Of a stretch of 64,000 bases of DNA, positions 26,135 to 35,183 are shown piece after piece; the first letter of the stretch is position 1; every line of letters starts with the position of its first letter. The translations under genes were made by a program, and so were the position numbers. The DNA comes from Mycetohabitans sp. B8 (GTDB lineage Bacteria; Pseudomonadota; Gammaproteobacteria; Burkholderiales; Burkholderiaceae): positions 112,128 through 176,127 of the forward strand of contig NZ_JAHLKR010000011.1 in assembly GCF_021991875.1 (NCBI RefSeq). Reading direction: 5' to 3'. The notes beneath the pieces are model-generated. The model saw only the letters and a program-made list of their open reading frames with translations. It ran no database searches and was not told the DNA's origin.

Positions 26135-26911
26135 CTACAGCACGTAATGGGTCATCGCCAATGAGCGCTGATAGATGCCTTGCGCGTAAATATTCAGCTT
26201 GTAGTCGTCATCGGCCGCGCCCAGCACGGCAAACACAGGTAGTAGATGTTCGTCGCTTGGATGCATCGACACGGCATAGGGCGCCTGCTGCCGGTAGTCG
26301 AGCAAGGCGTCCAGGTTATGCGTGGCCATCCTCGCTTCAAACCATCCGGTGAACTCGGCCACGTGCGGATCTGCATCACCAGGCCGTGCCGAGAAGTCCG
26401 CAGCCCGTAGATTGTGCGTGATTTGTCCGGAGCCGACGATCAGCACGCCGTCATCGCGCAGGGGCCTGAGCGCGCGCCCGACCCGATAGTGATGTGCCGG
26501 ATCGCGGTGCGGCTGAATCGACACTTGCACCACCGAGATATCGGCCGCGGGATACAGTAACAGCAGCGGGACCCACGCGCCGTGATCCAGCCCGCGTACG
26601 GCGCCGCTAGCCGCGATGCCGGCTTGCATCAGCAACTCGATTGCGTGCTGCGCGACGTCCGGTGCGCCGGGCGCATCATACGTCAGTTCGTACAGCGTGC
26701 GGGGGAAGCCATAGAAGTCGTGAATGGTTTCCGGTGCCGTCGCGAGGCTGGCGACCGGCTCGGTGCTGGCCCAGTGCGCGGACAATACGAGAATGGCGCG
26801 CGGACGCGGCCAGCGCGTGGCCAATGCGGCGAACCCGGTACGCGGCATCAATGGGTCGATCGGCAGCGTCGGCGCGCCATGGGACAGGAAGACGGCAGGT
26901 AGACGGGGCAT
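26135..26911 (-). CDS. ygiD: DODA-type extradiol ring-cleavage dioxygenase family (YgiD-like)
   Basis: The product is 258 aa from the ATG at 26911 (MPRLPAVFLSHGAPTLPIDP); an upstream TTG at 26938 adds nine residues. Metal ligands expected in the family are present: His in FLSHGAPT, His in RGLDHGAWVPLLLLYP, and His in MHPSDEHLLPVFAVLGAA. The family is annotated as 4,5-DOPA dioxygenase or class III extradiol enzymes with non-haem iron or zinc. The physiological substrate is unknown in bacteria. It is monocistronic. Confidence 0.85.
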   Translation of the reverse strand: MPRLPAVFLSHGAPTLPIDPLMPRTGFAALATRWPRPRAILVLSAHWASTEPVASLATAPETIHDFYGFPRTLYELTYDAPGAPDVAQHAIELLMQAGIAASGAVRGLDHGAWVPLLLLYPAADISVVQVSIQPHRDPAHHYRVGRALRPLRDDGVLIVGSGQITHNLRAADFSARPGDADPHVAEFTGWFEARMATHNLDALLDYRQQAPYAVSMHPSDEHLLPVFAVLGAADDDYKLNIYAQGIYQRSLAMTHYVL

Positions 26912-27019
26912 CGCGGTGGGCACGCATCGGGTGTACAAAACAAGTGATGCCGCGACTATAAGGGCGCGCGCCCGTCTAATAAATGCGGCGGCAGGAAATG
27001 CATTGTGTCGTGCCGGTTG

Positions 27020-27622
27020 TTAATCTCGCGCGGTTGCCAGTCCCATCCACGCTCGCGAGCGCGCTGCCGTGAGGCCGAACATATCCAGTGCACGCGCGAC
27101 AGTATCGGCCACCAATTCGTCGATTGTCGCAGGGCGGTTGTAGAACGCCGGCACCGGCGGAAACACAATGCCGCCCATCTCAGTGACAGCCGTCATGTTG
27201 CGCAGATGCGCGAGATTCAACGGCGTTTCGCGGACCATCAGCACGAGCCGGCGCCGCTCCTTCAGCGTGACATCGGCAGCTCGGGCAATCAGATTGTCGG
27301 ACAAGCCATGCGCGATGCTGGCCAGCGTTTTCATCGAGCACGGCGCCACGATCATGCCGTCCGTCTGGAACGAGCCGCTCGCGAGCGTCGCGCCGATGTC
27401 GCGCGGATTGTGCACGTGATGCGCCAACTGTTCGAGTGCCGCGCGCTCGATGCCCAATTCGTGCCGTACATTAAGCCAGCCGGCGCTGGAGACCACCAGA
27501 TGGCTTTCGACGCCGTCCAACTCACGCAGCGCGCGCAGCACGCCGGCGCCATAGGCGGCGCCGGTGGCGCCGGTGATCGCGACGATTAGCCGGCGTGTTG
27601 ACGGCCGCGCGTCATCAGGCAT
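27020..27622 (-). CDS. ubiX: Flavin prenyltransferase UbiX
   Basis: The product is 200 aa. [20 protein letters not shown] is the FMN-binding N-terminus, and further family segments are [38 protein letters not shown] and [17 protein letters not shown]. It makes prenylated FMN, the cofactor of UbiD-type decarboxylases in ubiquinone synthesis. The start overlaps the end of grxD by 8 bp; it is the last gene of the hemA-prfA-prmC-grxD-ubiX run. Confidence 0.92.
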   Translation of the reverse strand: MPDDARPSTRRLIVAITGATGAAYGAGVLRALRELDGVESHLVVSSAGWLNVRHELGIERAALEQLAHHVHNPRDIGATLASGSFQTDGMIVAPCSMKTLASIAHGLSDNLIARAADVTLKERRRLVLMVRETPLNLAHLRNMTAVTEMGGIVFPPVPAFYNRPATIDELVADTVARALDMFGLTAARSRAWMGLATARD

Positions 27623-27926
27623 TCGTGAACAGTTGTTGCAATTCTCCGGACTCGTACATCTCCATCATGATGTCCGAGCCACCGACGAATTCACCGTTCA
27701 CATACAACTGCGGGATCGTGGGCCAGTTCGAAAACGTCTTGATGCCTTGCCGCACTGCCTCGTCCTCAAGGACATTGACCGTATGTACCGAATCGACGCC
27801 GCACGCCTTCAGGACCTGGAGGGCTCGACCGGAGAAGCCGCACATCGGGAACTGCGCGGTGCCCTTCATGAACAGCACGACCGGGTGGTCGCTGACGATT
27901 TGCTTGATGCGCTCTTGGGTATCCAT
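27615..27926 (-). CDS. grxD: Monothiol glutaredoxin (Grx4 family)
   Basis: The product is 103 aa with the CGFS active site ([10 protein letters not shown]) preceded by [10 protein letters not shown], and glutathione-site residues [20 protein letters not shown]. Such proteins carry and deliver [2Fe-2S] clusters with glutathione and BolA partners. It overlaps ubiX by 8 bp and follows prmC after 74 bp. Confidence 0.94.
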   Translation of the reverse strand: MDTQERIKQIVSDHPVVLFMKGTAQFPMCGFSGRALQVLKACGVDSVHTVNVLEDEAVRQGIKTFSNWPTIPQLYVNGEFVGGSDIMMEMYESGELQQLFTNA

Positions 27927-28000
27927 AGTTGACCTTGCTTCAAATGCGGTTTGAATTAGATGATAGCGGATTTCGTCTGCCCGGGCCGGCGTTGCGGCTG

Positions 28001-28906
28001 CTACCGGCTGCCGTAGGTGACGCGCTCGATGCCGGCCAGGTCCCGCACGGAGCGCACCGAATCAAAGCCGTGCGCCTCGAGCAGCGCGCGCACGGCTTCA
28101 GCCTGATCGTACCCGTGTTCCAGCCATAGCGTGCCGCCCGGCGCCAGCCACGCGACGCAGGCGGCGACGATCGCGCGAATCGCGCTGAGCCCGTCTGCGT
28201 GGTCGGTCAGCGCGTCCAGCGGCTCGAAGCGCAGGTCGCCCTCGCGCAGGTGCGGGTCAGACGCGGCGATATAGGGCGGATTGCTGACGATGGCGTTAAA
28301 GCGCGCCGGAGCGGCGTAATGGGGTTCGCTAAGCGCATCGAACCAATCGCCGTGGCATAGTGCAAGACGGGGTTGCGTGGGTGTGCCTGACGTGACACGC
28401 TCGTGACACGCGGCCGACGCCGGCAGTGCCGGCGCGAGCGCCGTATCGCCAAGCAGGCGCCGCGCATTGCGCCGCGCGACCTCCAGCGCGCCGGCACAGC
28501 GATCTGTGGCGACGATCCGCGCATCCGGGCGAGCATGGGCGATCGCGATCGCGATGGCACCGCTGCCCGTGCCAAGATCGAGTATGCGGGGGGCCGGGAT
28601 CGTTCGTACCGCATCCAGCGCGCACTCGACCAGCAACTCCGTCTCCGGACGCGGGATCAGTACATGCGGCGTCACATCGAAGTCGAGCCCGAAGAATTCG
28701 CGCGAACCGATTAGTTGCGCGATCGGCTCGCCCTCGACACGCCGGGTCTGCAACGCCAGAAAGCGCGCCGACAACGCGTCCGGCAGCGCGTCGTCGGCAC
28801 GCGTGATCAATGCGGTACGCGGCCAATTCAACACGTGGGCGAGCAAAATCCGGGCCTCCAGCGGGGCGAGCGGCGAGGTCCGCAGCAGTTGCGCGACGCA
28901 AGTCAT
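28001..28906 (-). CDS. prmC: Release-factor glutamine N5-methyltransferase
   Basis: The product is 301 aa. The SAM site [20 protein letters not shown] and catalytic NPPY ([20 protein letters not shown]) are present. It methylates the Gln of the GGQ motif in RF1/RF2. It follows prfA, its substrate gene, after 7 bp. Between the SAM motif and NPPY lies an insertion-like segment ([20 protein letters not shown]), which makes it a little longer than the ~277-aa E. coli enzyme. Confidence 0.93.
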   Translation of the reverse strand: MTCVAQLLRTSPLAPLEARILLAHVLNWPRTALITRADDALPDALSARFLALQTRRVEGEPIAQLIGSREFFGLDFDVTPHVLIPRPETELLVECALDAVRTIPAPRILDLGTGSGAIAIAIAHARPDARIVATDRCAGALEVARRNARRLLGDTALAPALPASAACHERVTSGTPTQPRLALCHGDWFDALSEPHYAAPARFNAIVSNPPYIAASDPHLREGDLRFEPLDALTDHADGLSAIRAIVAACVAWLAPGGTLWLEHGYDQAEAVRALLEAHGFDSVRSVRDLAGIERVTYGSR

Positions 28907-28913
28907 GACGCGC

Positions 28914-29996
28914 TTACTCGGTCTCGCCCATCGCGGCGAGCAGCTCGGCCTGGTGTTCCGAGACGAGCGCGTCGATCAGTGCGTCCAAGTCGCCATCCAT
29001 CATTTGTTCCAGCTTGTACAGCGTCACGTTGATTCGGTGGTCGGTCAGCCGGCCCTGCGGGAAGTTGTAGGTGCGAATGCGCTCGGAGCGGTCGCCCGAG
29101 CCCACGAGGCTTTTGCGGGTGGCGGCCTCCTTCGCATGCTGTTCCTGATATTGCTTATCCTTGATGCGGGCGGCCAGCACCTTCATCGCGCGCTCCTTAT
29201 TTTTGTGTTGCGAGCGATCGTCTTGGCATTCCACTACGATGCCGGTTGGAATGTGCGTGATGCGCACTGCCGAGTCGGTCTTATTGATATGCTGGCCGCC
29301 GGCGCCGGATGCGCGGAACGTGTCAATGCGCAGATCGGCCGGATTCAGCTCGACCTCGGCGATCTCGTCCGCTTCCGGCATCACGGCGACCGTGCAAGCC
29401 GACGTGTGGATACGGCCCTGCGTCTCGGTGGCCGGCACCCGCTGCACGCGATGCCCGCCTGACTCGAACTTGAGGCGCGAATAGGCGCCTTGGCCGATGA
29501 TGCGAACGATCACTTCTTTATAGCCGCCCAGGTCCGACGCGCTTTCCGACATCATTTCGACCTGCCAGCGATGGCGCTCCGCATAGCGCAGGTACATGCG
29601 TAGCAGATCACCGGCGAACAGCGCGCTCTCGTCGCCCCCGGTGCCGGCGCGGATTTCCACGAAGATGTTGCGCTCGTCGTTCGGGTCCTTGGGCAGCAGC
29701 ATTTTCTGCAAGTCGCGCTCCAATTGCTCCATCCGGCTGCGCGCCGCATTGAGTTCGTCCTCCGCGAAATCCCGCATCGATGGATCGGCCAGCAATTCCT
29801 GAGCGGTCGCCTCATCGTTGCACGCAGTTTTCCACTGTGCATATTGCTCAACCACTGGCGCGAGTTCCGCGTGCTCGCGGGTGAGCTTGCGGTACTGGTC
29901 GAGATCGGACGTGACATCCTCGCGCGAAAGCAGTTCGTTCAACTCCGGCAGTCGCTTGGTAAGCTGCTCCAGCTTGGCTTGCATACTCGGTTTCAT
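28914..29996 (-). CDS. prfA: Peptide chain release factor 1
   Basis: The product is 360 aa from the ATG at 29996 ([16 protein letters not shown]), the same length and N-terminus type as E. coli RF1; five extra in-frame codons upstream are ignored. The stop-codon recognition tripeptide PAT ([15 protein letters not shown]) and the peptidyl-hydrolysis GGQ ([20 protein letters not shown]) are both intact. It terminates at UAA and UAG. It lies between hemA and prmC, the common proteobacterial order. Confidence 0.95.
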   Translation of the reverse strand: MKPSMQAKLEQLTKRLPELNELLSREDVTSDLDQYRKLTREHAELAPVVEQYAQWKTACNDEATAQELLADPSMRDFAEDELNAARSRMEQLERDLQKMLLPKDPNDERNIFVEIRAGTGGDESALFAGDLLRMYLRYAERHRWQVEMMSESASDLGGYKEVIVRIIGQGAYSRLKFESGGHRVQRVPATETQGRIHTSACTVAVMPEADEIAEVELNPADLRIDTFRASGAGGQHINKTDSAVRITHIPTGIVVECQDDRSQHKNKERAMKVLAARIKDKQYQEQHAKEAATRKSLVGSGDRSERIRTYNFPQGRLTDHRINVTLYKLEQMMDGDLDALIDALVSEHQAELLAAMGETE

Positions 29997-30091
29997 CGGC
30001 GCATCTGGCAAAGGGCGCGAACGGGTTCGCGTTCAATGGAAAACGAAGGCACGCTCGACGATACGCGCGTGCCGGCGGGTGTTGAGCGCCA

Positions 30092-31426
30092 CTAACGCTC
30101 GGAGGGGCCGGCGTGCTGGTAGAAGCTGGACATCAAGTCAACCAACTTGTCGCGATCGCCGCCGGCCGCGTGGGTCAGCGCATGTGTTGGGCCGTGGATG
30201 AACTTGTTGGTCAGCGCCTGCGACAGTGCTTCGAGCACGGCGGCGGGATCGTCGCCGCGTGCTAGCATTTTCTGGGCGCGCTCCAACTCTACGCGGCGCA
30301 GCCGGTCGGCTTGCGTGTGCATATGACGGATCACCGGTACGATGCTGCGCTGCTCGAGCCAGTGCATGAAGGCTTGCACGCGTGTCTCGATAATCGCCTC
30401 GGCCTGCGCGACGGCGGTTTGCCGAATGGCATGGCTTTCCCGCACGATCGAGCTGAGGTCGTCCACCGTATAGAGGAATACGTCGTCTAGCTCGGCCACT
30501 TCGGGCTCGATGTCGCGCGGCACCGCCAGGTCCACCATGAACATTGGCCGGTGCTTGCGTGCCTTGACCGCGCGTTCCACCGCGCCCAGGCCGATGAGCG
30601 GCAGGGTGGACGCGGTACACGACACGACGATGTCGAACTCATGCAGCCGCGATGGCAGCTCGGCAAGCATGATCGCCTTGCCGCCGAAGCGCTCGGCCAG
30701 CTTGCTGCCGCGCTCCACGGTGCGGTTGGCGACGATCAGCTCACGCGGATTGTGCGCGGCGAAATGCGTCGCGCACAACTCGATCATCTCGCCGGCACCG
30801 ATGAACAACACGCGTTGCCCGGCAATGTTCTCGAAGATGCGTTGCGCCAGCCGCACTGCCGCAGCGGCCATCGATACCGAATGCGCGCCGATCTGCGTCT
30901 GCCCGCGCACTTCCTTGGCCACCGCGAACGTGCGCTGAAACAGCTGGTTCAGGTAGGTACCGAGCGCACCGGCTTCCGACGCGGTACGCACGGCGTCCTT
31001 CATCTGGCCCAGGATCTGGGTTTCGCCGAGCACCATCGAGTCCAGACCCGACGCCACTCGCATCGCATGGCGGACTGCTTCGGATTGCGGCAGCGCGTAG
31101 ATATGCGGAGCAAGCGCCTCGACCGGGACCCGGTGATAGCTCGACAGCCACGCGATCGCATGCTCGCGCGCGGCGCGGTCGTCGGTCGCACAGTAGATTT
31201 CGGTCCGGTTACAGGTCGACAGTATCGCGGCCTCCGCCAGTGCTTGCTGTGCGTGCGCGATACGCGCGACGGCGCTGGGGGCTGCGACGCGCGTGTCATC
31301 GCGGCGCGCCCACGCGTCCTTGAGCGTGTGCAAGGCTGGCTTGATCTGCTCGAGCGGAAACGCCACGCGCTCGCGCAATGCGACCGGCGCGGTGTGGTGG
31401 TTGATTCCGATGGTGAGCAGGTGCAT
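30092..31426 (-). CDS. hemA: Glutamyl-tRNA reductase
   Basis: The product is 444 aa from the ATG at 31426 ([20 protein letters not shown]). The catalytic Cys is in [12 protein letters not shown], the NADPH site [17 protein letters not shown], and the C-terminal dimer helix ends the protein. It reduces Glu-tRNA to glutamate-1-semialdehyde, the first step of C5 haem synthesis. It is the first gene of the conserved block and starts about 220 bp from the recombinase gene of the inserted toxin cassette. Confidence 0.95.
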   Translation of the reverse strand: MHLLTIGINHHTAPVALRERVAFPLEQIKPALHTLKDAWARRDDTRVAAPSAVARIAHAQQALAEAAILSTCNRTEIYCATDDRAAREHAIAWLSSYHRVPVEALAPHIYALPQSEAVRHAMRVASGLDSMVLGETQILGQMKDAVRTASEAGALGTYLNQLFQRTFAVAKEVRGQTQIGAHSVSMAAAAVRLAQRIFENIAGQRVLFIGAGEMIELCATHFAAHNPRELIVANRTVERGSKLAERFGGKAIMLAELPSRLHEFDIVVSCTASTLPLIGLGAVERAVKARKHRPMFMVDLAVPRDIEPEVAELDDVFLYTVDDLSSIVRESHAIRQTAVAQAEAIIETRVQAFMHWLEQRSIVPVIRHMHTQADRLRRVELERAQKMLARGDDPAAVLEALSQALTNKFIHGPTHALTHAAGGDRDKLVDLMSSFYQHAGPSER

Positions 31427-31645
31427 GGTTGCCGTCAAAAGTAGCCCGTCATTATAACTTTTTTAGCCGTTGTCAACTCCGGACGCCGGCGCGCTGAGAG
31501 CGGCACATCGCGGCCGGTCGGCGTTCGATGACGATACCCAATATTCTTGTGCTGGGCGGCGACGCGAAGCAAAATACGGTTTCTATCTCAACGTTTGATG
31601 CGCTGTATTAACCGTGAAATACGGACATTTTAAAAATAAAGCACG

Positions 31646-32203
31646 TCAAGCGTGCGCAGAGGCTGGCACCCAGCGGTAGAGCGTCGGGATCGACACGCCG
31701 AGGTTCTTGGCCACGTCTTTGGGTGGGACACCACTTGCCAGGAGTTGCCTAGCCGATTTGATTTTGCTGTCGGTCATCTTCGGCTTGCGCCCCCCCTTGC
31801 GGCCAAGCTGCTTGGCAACTTCCAATCCGGCACGGGTGCGTTCGATAGTCAACTCGCGCTCCATTTCGGCCAACCTAGCCATGACGTGGAAGAAGAAGCG
31901 GCCGGGCGGTGTACGGGTGTCAATGGAGTCGGTGAGGCTCCGGAACTGGATGCCGTGCTTGTGCAAATCGTTGACTAGATCGACCAGTTGCTTGACCGAC
32001 CGGCCCAGCCGGTCAAGCTTCCAGACGACTAGAGTGTCACCCTCGCGCAGCATGTCAAGCGTTCTGGCCAAACCGGGCCGGTCTGCTCGCGTGCCGCTCG
32101 CTTTGTCTTCGAAGACCTTTAGACATCCGGCCTGGGTCAACGCTTCACGTTGCAGCGCAAGTTCCTGATCCTGCGTCGAGACGCACGCATAGCCGATCAA
32201 CAT
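31646..32203 (-). CDS. Serine recombinase (resolvase/invertase family)
   Basis: The product is 185 aa from the ATG at 32203 (MLIGYACVSTQDQELALQRE, catalytic Ser in VSTQDQ). VVWKLDRLGRSVKQLVDLVN and FFFHVMARLAEMERELTIER are the arginine-rich active site and dimer helix. The C-terminal helix-turn-helix reads ARQLLASGVPPKDVAKNLGV then SIPTLYRWVP. Size and order match Tn3-type resolvases and Hin/Pin invertases. It overlaps the 3' end of the HEPN toxin gene by 7 bp, so it is translated in one operon with the toxin-antitoxin pair. No transposase or invertible segment is obvious nearby. Confidence 0.88.
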   Translation of the reverse strand: MLIGYACVSTQDQELALQREALTQAGCLKVFEDKASGTRADRPGLARTLDMLREGDTLVVWKLDRLGRSVKQLVDLVNDLHKHGIQFRSLTDSIDTRTPPGRFFFHVMARLAEMERELTIERTRAGLEVAKQLGRKGGRKPKMTDSKIKSARQLLASGVPPKDVAKNLGVSIPTLYRWVPASAHA

Positions 32204-32589
32204 GGTTTGTCGCTCGCCCGATCGTTGCACTCTTCTTGGTCGGCGTGCTGGCGCACGGTGGGCAATCGCTTAAGCAGTTCCGGCAGCGCCGCTTGCACGG
32301 TGTCCCACACCACGTCGAGATTGATGTCGAAATAGCCGTGAGCGATGCGGTTGCGCATACCGCGCATGTTGCGCCACGGCAATTCGGCATGCGCCTGCGC
32401 GAACCCAGCGTATCCATCCATCGTCTTTGTAGCGGCCTCTTCGATAATAATGAGGCTCATGATGACAGCCTGTTGGGTGCGCTTGTCCTGAAGGAAGTCC
32501 TCTTTGGCTAAGCCCTTCACGAAGCTGCACGCATCGGCGGCGGCCTGCTGCATGTGGTCAAGGTAATCGGGCAGTCGATTCTCGCTCAT
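32197..32589 (-). CDS. hepT: HepT-like HEPN RNase toxin (DUF86)
   Basis: This is a 130-aa all-helical HEPN protein. The active-site motif R-X4-H-X-Y is intact in MRNRIAHGYFDINLDVVWDT, and EEAATKTMDGYAGFAQAHAE is a typical mid-region. HEPN toxins cleave RNA and are silenced by the cognate MNT protein, which adds AMP to the Tyr of the motif. The start overlaps the antitoxin stop (ATGA), and the recombinase gene overlaps its own end. Confidence 0.9.
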   Translation of the reverse strand: MSENRLPDYLDHMQQAAADACSFVKGLAKEDFLQDKRTQQAVIMSLIIIEEAATKTMDGYAGFAQAHAELPWRNMRGMRNRIAHGYFDINLDVVWDTVQAALPELLKRLPTVRQHADQEECNDRASDKPC

Positions 32590-32876
32590 ACCGGCTGCGC
32601 TTGCGCGAGCACCTTGGCCCGGAACTTCGGCGGCAGATCACCGGGCGTCAATACATCAACGTGAACGCCGAGTAGCGATTCCAACTCGTCTTGCAGGCCG
32701 CCTAGGTCGAACAGCGTTGCACCAGGCAGCGCATCGACCAGCAGATCAATGTCGCTGCCATCTCGGTCGGTGCCATGCAGCACCGAGCCGAAGATGCGTG
32801 GGTTCGCCGTGCGAAAGTGGCTTACCGCTTCGCGCACCGCGCTGCGTTTCATGTCAAGCGCCACGGACGGTCGCAT
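32586..32876 (-). CDS. mntA: MntA-like nucleotidyltransferase antitoxin
   Basis: The product is 96 aa from the ATG at 32876, which has AAGGAT upstream; six further codons exist in frame but are less likely. It contains the minimal nucleotidyltransferase motif GSVLHGTDRDGSDIDLLVD (GS-X10-DXD). MNT antitoxins AMPylate the HEPN partner. It is the first gene of a three-gene overlapping operon (mntA-hepT-recombinase) lying between hemA and the pepP region. Confidence 0.9.
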   Translation of the reverse strand: MRPSVALDMKRSAVREAVSHFRTANPRIFGSVLHGTDRDGSDIDLLVDALPGATLFDLGGLQDELESLLGVHVDVLTPGDLPPKFRAKVLAQAQPV

Positions 32877-32987
32877 AGGATCCTTTTTTATCAAAACTCG
32901 TTAAAATAATATGCAATCGAGAACGTATTTTCAAGCACTATTCGCTATGCGCTACCATGGAAACCTGTTCCTGATGGTTAGCCGCCT

Positions 32988-33007
32988 AAGCGACTCGCGA
33001 GTCGCTT
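32988..33007. repeat. 20-bp perfect palindrome upstream of the membrane-protein gene
   Basis: AAGCGACTCGCGAGTCGCTT is self-complementary over its full length. It lies about 110 bp upstream of the mntA start and 40 bp upstream of the gene at 33047, in the divergent gap. It could be a dimeric operator, or a site connected with the recombinase operon border. There is no T-run, so a terminator role is unlikely. Confidence 0.5.
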
Positions 33008-33046
33008 GCTATTAACGGTCTCCACGATACTGGGCACACTGCGCTG

Positions 33047-33295
33047 ATGGGCTGGATCGGCACCTTGCTGCTGGGCGCCGCGATTGGCGGCTTCGGCTGG
33101 TGGCGCCATCCGGCACGCCGCGCAGCGGCACTGCCCACGCTTATCGTCGGCGCGTTGGCCGCCGGTGCGGTTAAACTGGCCGGCAACGCGAGCGGGCTAT
33201 TCGAGGATGGCGAGGTGCTCGAATGGTCGCTGTGCGTGCTCGGCGCGATGACGGCCGTGACCGTCTCGCTTGGCTCCCATCCTTTTCGCCGATGA
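33047..33295 (+). CDS. Small conserved-looking membrane protein
   Basis: The product is 82 aa with three hydrophobic segments: MGWIGTLLLGAAIGGFGWW, ALPTLIVGALAAGAVKLAG and SLCVLGAMTAVTVSLGSHPF. The stop overlaps the pepP start as ATGA, arguing that it is translated and co-expressed with the peptidase. I do not recognise a named family. Confidence 0.7.
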   Translation: MGWIGTLLLGAAIGGFGWWRHPARRAAALPTLIVGALAAGAVKLAGNASGLFEDGEVLEWSLCVLGAMTAVTVSLGSHPFRR

Positions 33296-35121
33296 ACTCA
33301 ATGAACACCCGACAACCCGACGCCGCTCAGGCGGTCTCTTTCCCGGAGCGGCTGGCGCGGCTGCGCAATGCGATGAAGCGTGCCGATTTGGCCGCGTATA
33401 TCGTGCCGTCCGCCGATCCGCACTTGTCCGAGTACTTGCCGCAACGCTGGCAGGGCCGTGCGTGGCTGTCCGGCTTTACCGGCTCGGCTGGTCTGTTAGT
33501 CGTGACGCCGTACTTGGCGGGACTGTGGACCGACAGCCGCTACTGGGTGCAGGCTGCCGCGGAACTGGCCGACAGCGGCATCGAGCTGATGAAGATTCAG
33601 GCTGGACAGGCGCAGCCCCATGTGGACTGGCTCGCCTCGCACCTGGAACCCGGTGCGCAGGTTGGCGTGGATGGCAGCACGCTGGGCCTGGCCGCTGCGC
33701 GTGTGCTGCAAGACGCGCTGCAGGCAGCGGGTGTGCAACTGCGCGCCGACGTGGACCTGCTCGAGCTGATCTGGGATGGCCGGCCGACACTGCCTGAGAC
33801 GCCGGTGTACGAGCACGATCCCTCTTACGCACCTGTGGCCCGCGCGCAAAAGCTCGAGCAGATGCGCAGCGCGATGCGCGACAAGGGTGCGCACTGGCAT
33901 TTCGTCTCCACGCTGGATGACATCGCATGGATTTTTAACCTGCGTGGCGCCGACGTGAGCTACAACCCGGTATTTGTCGCGCACGCGTTGATTGGGCCGC
34001 AGCACGCGACGCTGTACGTGGCCGACGGCAAGATTGACGCGGTGTTGCGTGAGCGGCTGGCGCAGGACGGCGTGCGCGTTGCCCCGTACCGGGACGCGCC
34101 GGCGGCGCTGGCTGCGATCGAGCCGGGCAGCACGCTGTTGATCGATCCACGCCGCGTCACGTATGGGCTGATGCAAGCTGTGCAGCCTGGTGTGAAACTC
34201 GTCGAGGTGGTGAATCCGTCGACCTTTGCCAAGTCGCGCAAGACGGAAGCGGAAGCTGTCCATGTGCGCGCGACGATGGAGCAGGATGGCGCCGCGCTCG
34301 CGGAATGCTTCGCGTGGTTCGAACAGGCGCTCGGGCGTGAGCGCATCACTGAGTTGACGATCGACGAAAAGCTCACCGCCGCGCGAGCACGCCGCTCCGG
34401 CTTCGTGTCCCTCAGCTTTCCGACGATCGCCGCGTTCAACGCCCATGGCGCGATGCCGCACTATCGTGCGACGCCGCAGTCGCATGCGCTGATCGAGGGC
34501 GACGGTCTGCTGTTGATCGACTCCGGCGGTCAGTATCTGGGCGGCACCACCGATATCACACGCGTCGTGCCGGTGGGCCGGACCAGCGCCGAGCAGCGGC
34601 GCGATTTCACACGGGTGCTCAAGGGGATGATTGCGTTGTCGCGCACGACGTTTCCACGTGGTGTGCGCTCGCCGATGCTGGACGCGATAGCACGGGCGCC
34701 GATTTGGGACGCATGCATGGACTTTGGGCACGGCACGGGCCATGGGGTCGGCTACTTCCTGAACGTGCATGAAGGACCGCAGGTGATTTCGCACTATGCG
34801 CCGGCCGAGTCCTACACGGCGATGGAAAAAGGCATGATCACCTCGAACGAGCCTGGTATCTACCGTCCCGGCCAGTGGGGCATCCGCATCGAAAACCTGC
34901 TGTTGAGCCAGCCGGCGCGCACGACTGAGTTCGGCGAATTCCTCTGCTTCGAGACGCTGACACTGTGCCCGATCGATACCCGCTGCATCGAGCGCTCGTT
35001 GCTGCGTGAAGACGAAGTGGTCTGGCTTAACGCCTATCACGCGCAAGTGCGCGAGCGGGTCGGCCAGCATCTGTGCGGCGACGCGAAGGCGTGGCTTGAG
35101 ACCCGTACCGCGGCAATCTGA
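33292..35121 (+). CDS. pepP: Xaa-Pro aminopeptidase (M24B)
   Basis: The product is 609 aa from the ATG at 33292, which overlaps the preceding stop; a second ATG follows at 33301. It has two creatinase-like N-terminal domains and a pita-bread catalytic domain. The metal ligands are visible: two Asp in LLLIDSGGQYLGGTTDITRV, His in GHGTGHGVGYFLNVHEGPQ, Glu in MITSNEPGIYRPGQWG and Glu in IRIENLLLS. The three-domain length is like eukaryote-type APP1 and longer than E. coli PepP (441). It removes N-terminal residues before proline. Confidence 0.92.
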   Translation: MNSMNTRQPDAAQAVSFPERLARLRNAMKRADLAAYIVPSADPHLSEYLPQRWQGRAWLSGFTGSAGLLVVTPYLAGLWTDSRYWVQAAAELADSGIELMKIQAGQAQPHVDWLASHLEPGAQVGVDGSTLGLAAARVLQDALQAAGVQLRADVDLLELIWDGRPTLPETPVYEHDPSYAPVARAQKLEQMRSAMRDKGAHWHFVSTLDDIAWIFNLRGADVSYNPVFVAHALIGPQHATLYVADGKIDAVLRERLAQDGVRVAPYRDAPAALAAIEPGSTLLIDPRRVTYGLMQAVQPGVKLVEVVNPSTFAKSRKTEAEAVHVRATMEQDGAALAECFAWFEQALGRERITELTIDEKLTAARARRSGFVSLSFPTIAAFNAHGAMPHYRATPQSHALIEGDGLLLIDSGGQYLGGTTDITRVVPVGRTSAEQRRDFTRVLKGMIALSRTTFPRGVRSPMLDAIARAPIWDACMDFGHGTGHGVGYFLNVHEGPQVISHYAPAESYTAMEKGMITSNEPGIYRPGQWGIRIENLLLSQPARTTEFGEFLCFETLTLCPIDTRCIERSLLREDEVVWLNAYHAQVRERVGQHLCGDAKAWLETRTAAI

Positions 35122-35183
35122 CTCTGCGCCAACTGGCTACTGGGGCTGCCGGCTGGGCCGCACAAGCGGCCCGCAACCTAATG

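Noticed and set aside
25773..26147. 124-codon plus ORF opposite the copD upstream region
   Set aside because: Arg/Ala-rich shadow with no start signal; no CopC or other copper protein on either strand.
33496..35070. 524-codon minus-strand ORF opposite pepP
   Set aside because: It is the reverse-strand shadow of a GC-rich gene; translation is His/Arg-rich and unlike any protein, while pepP has all metal ligands.
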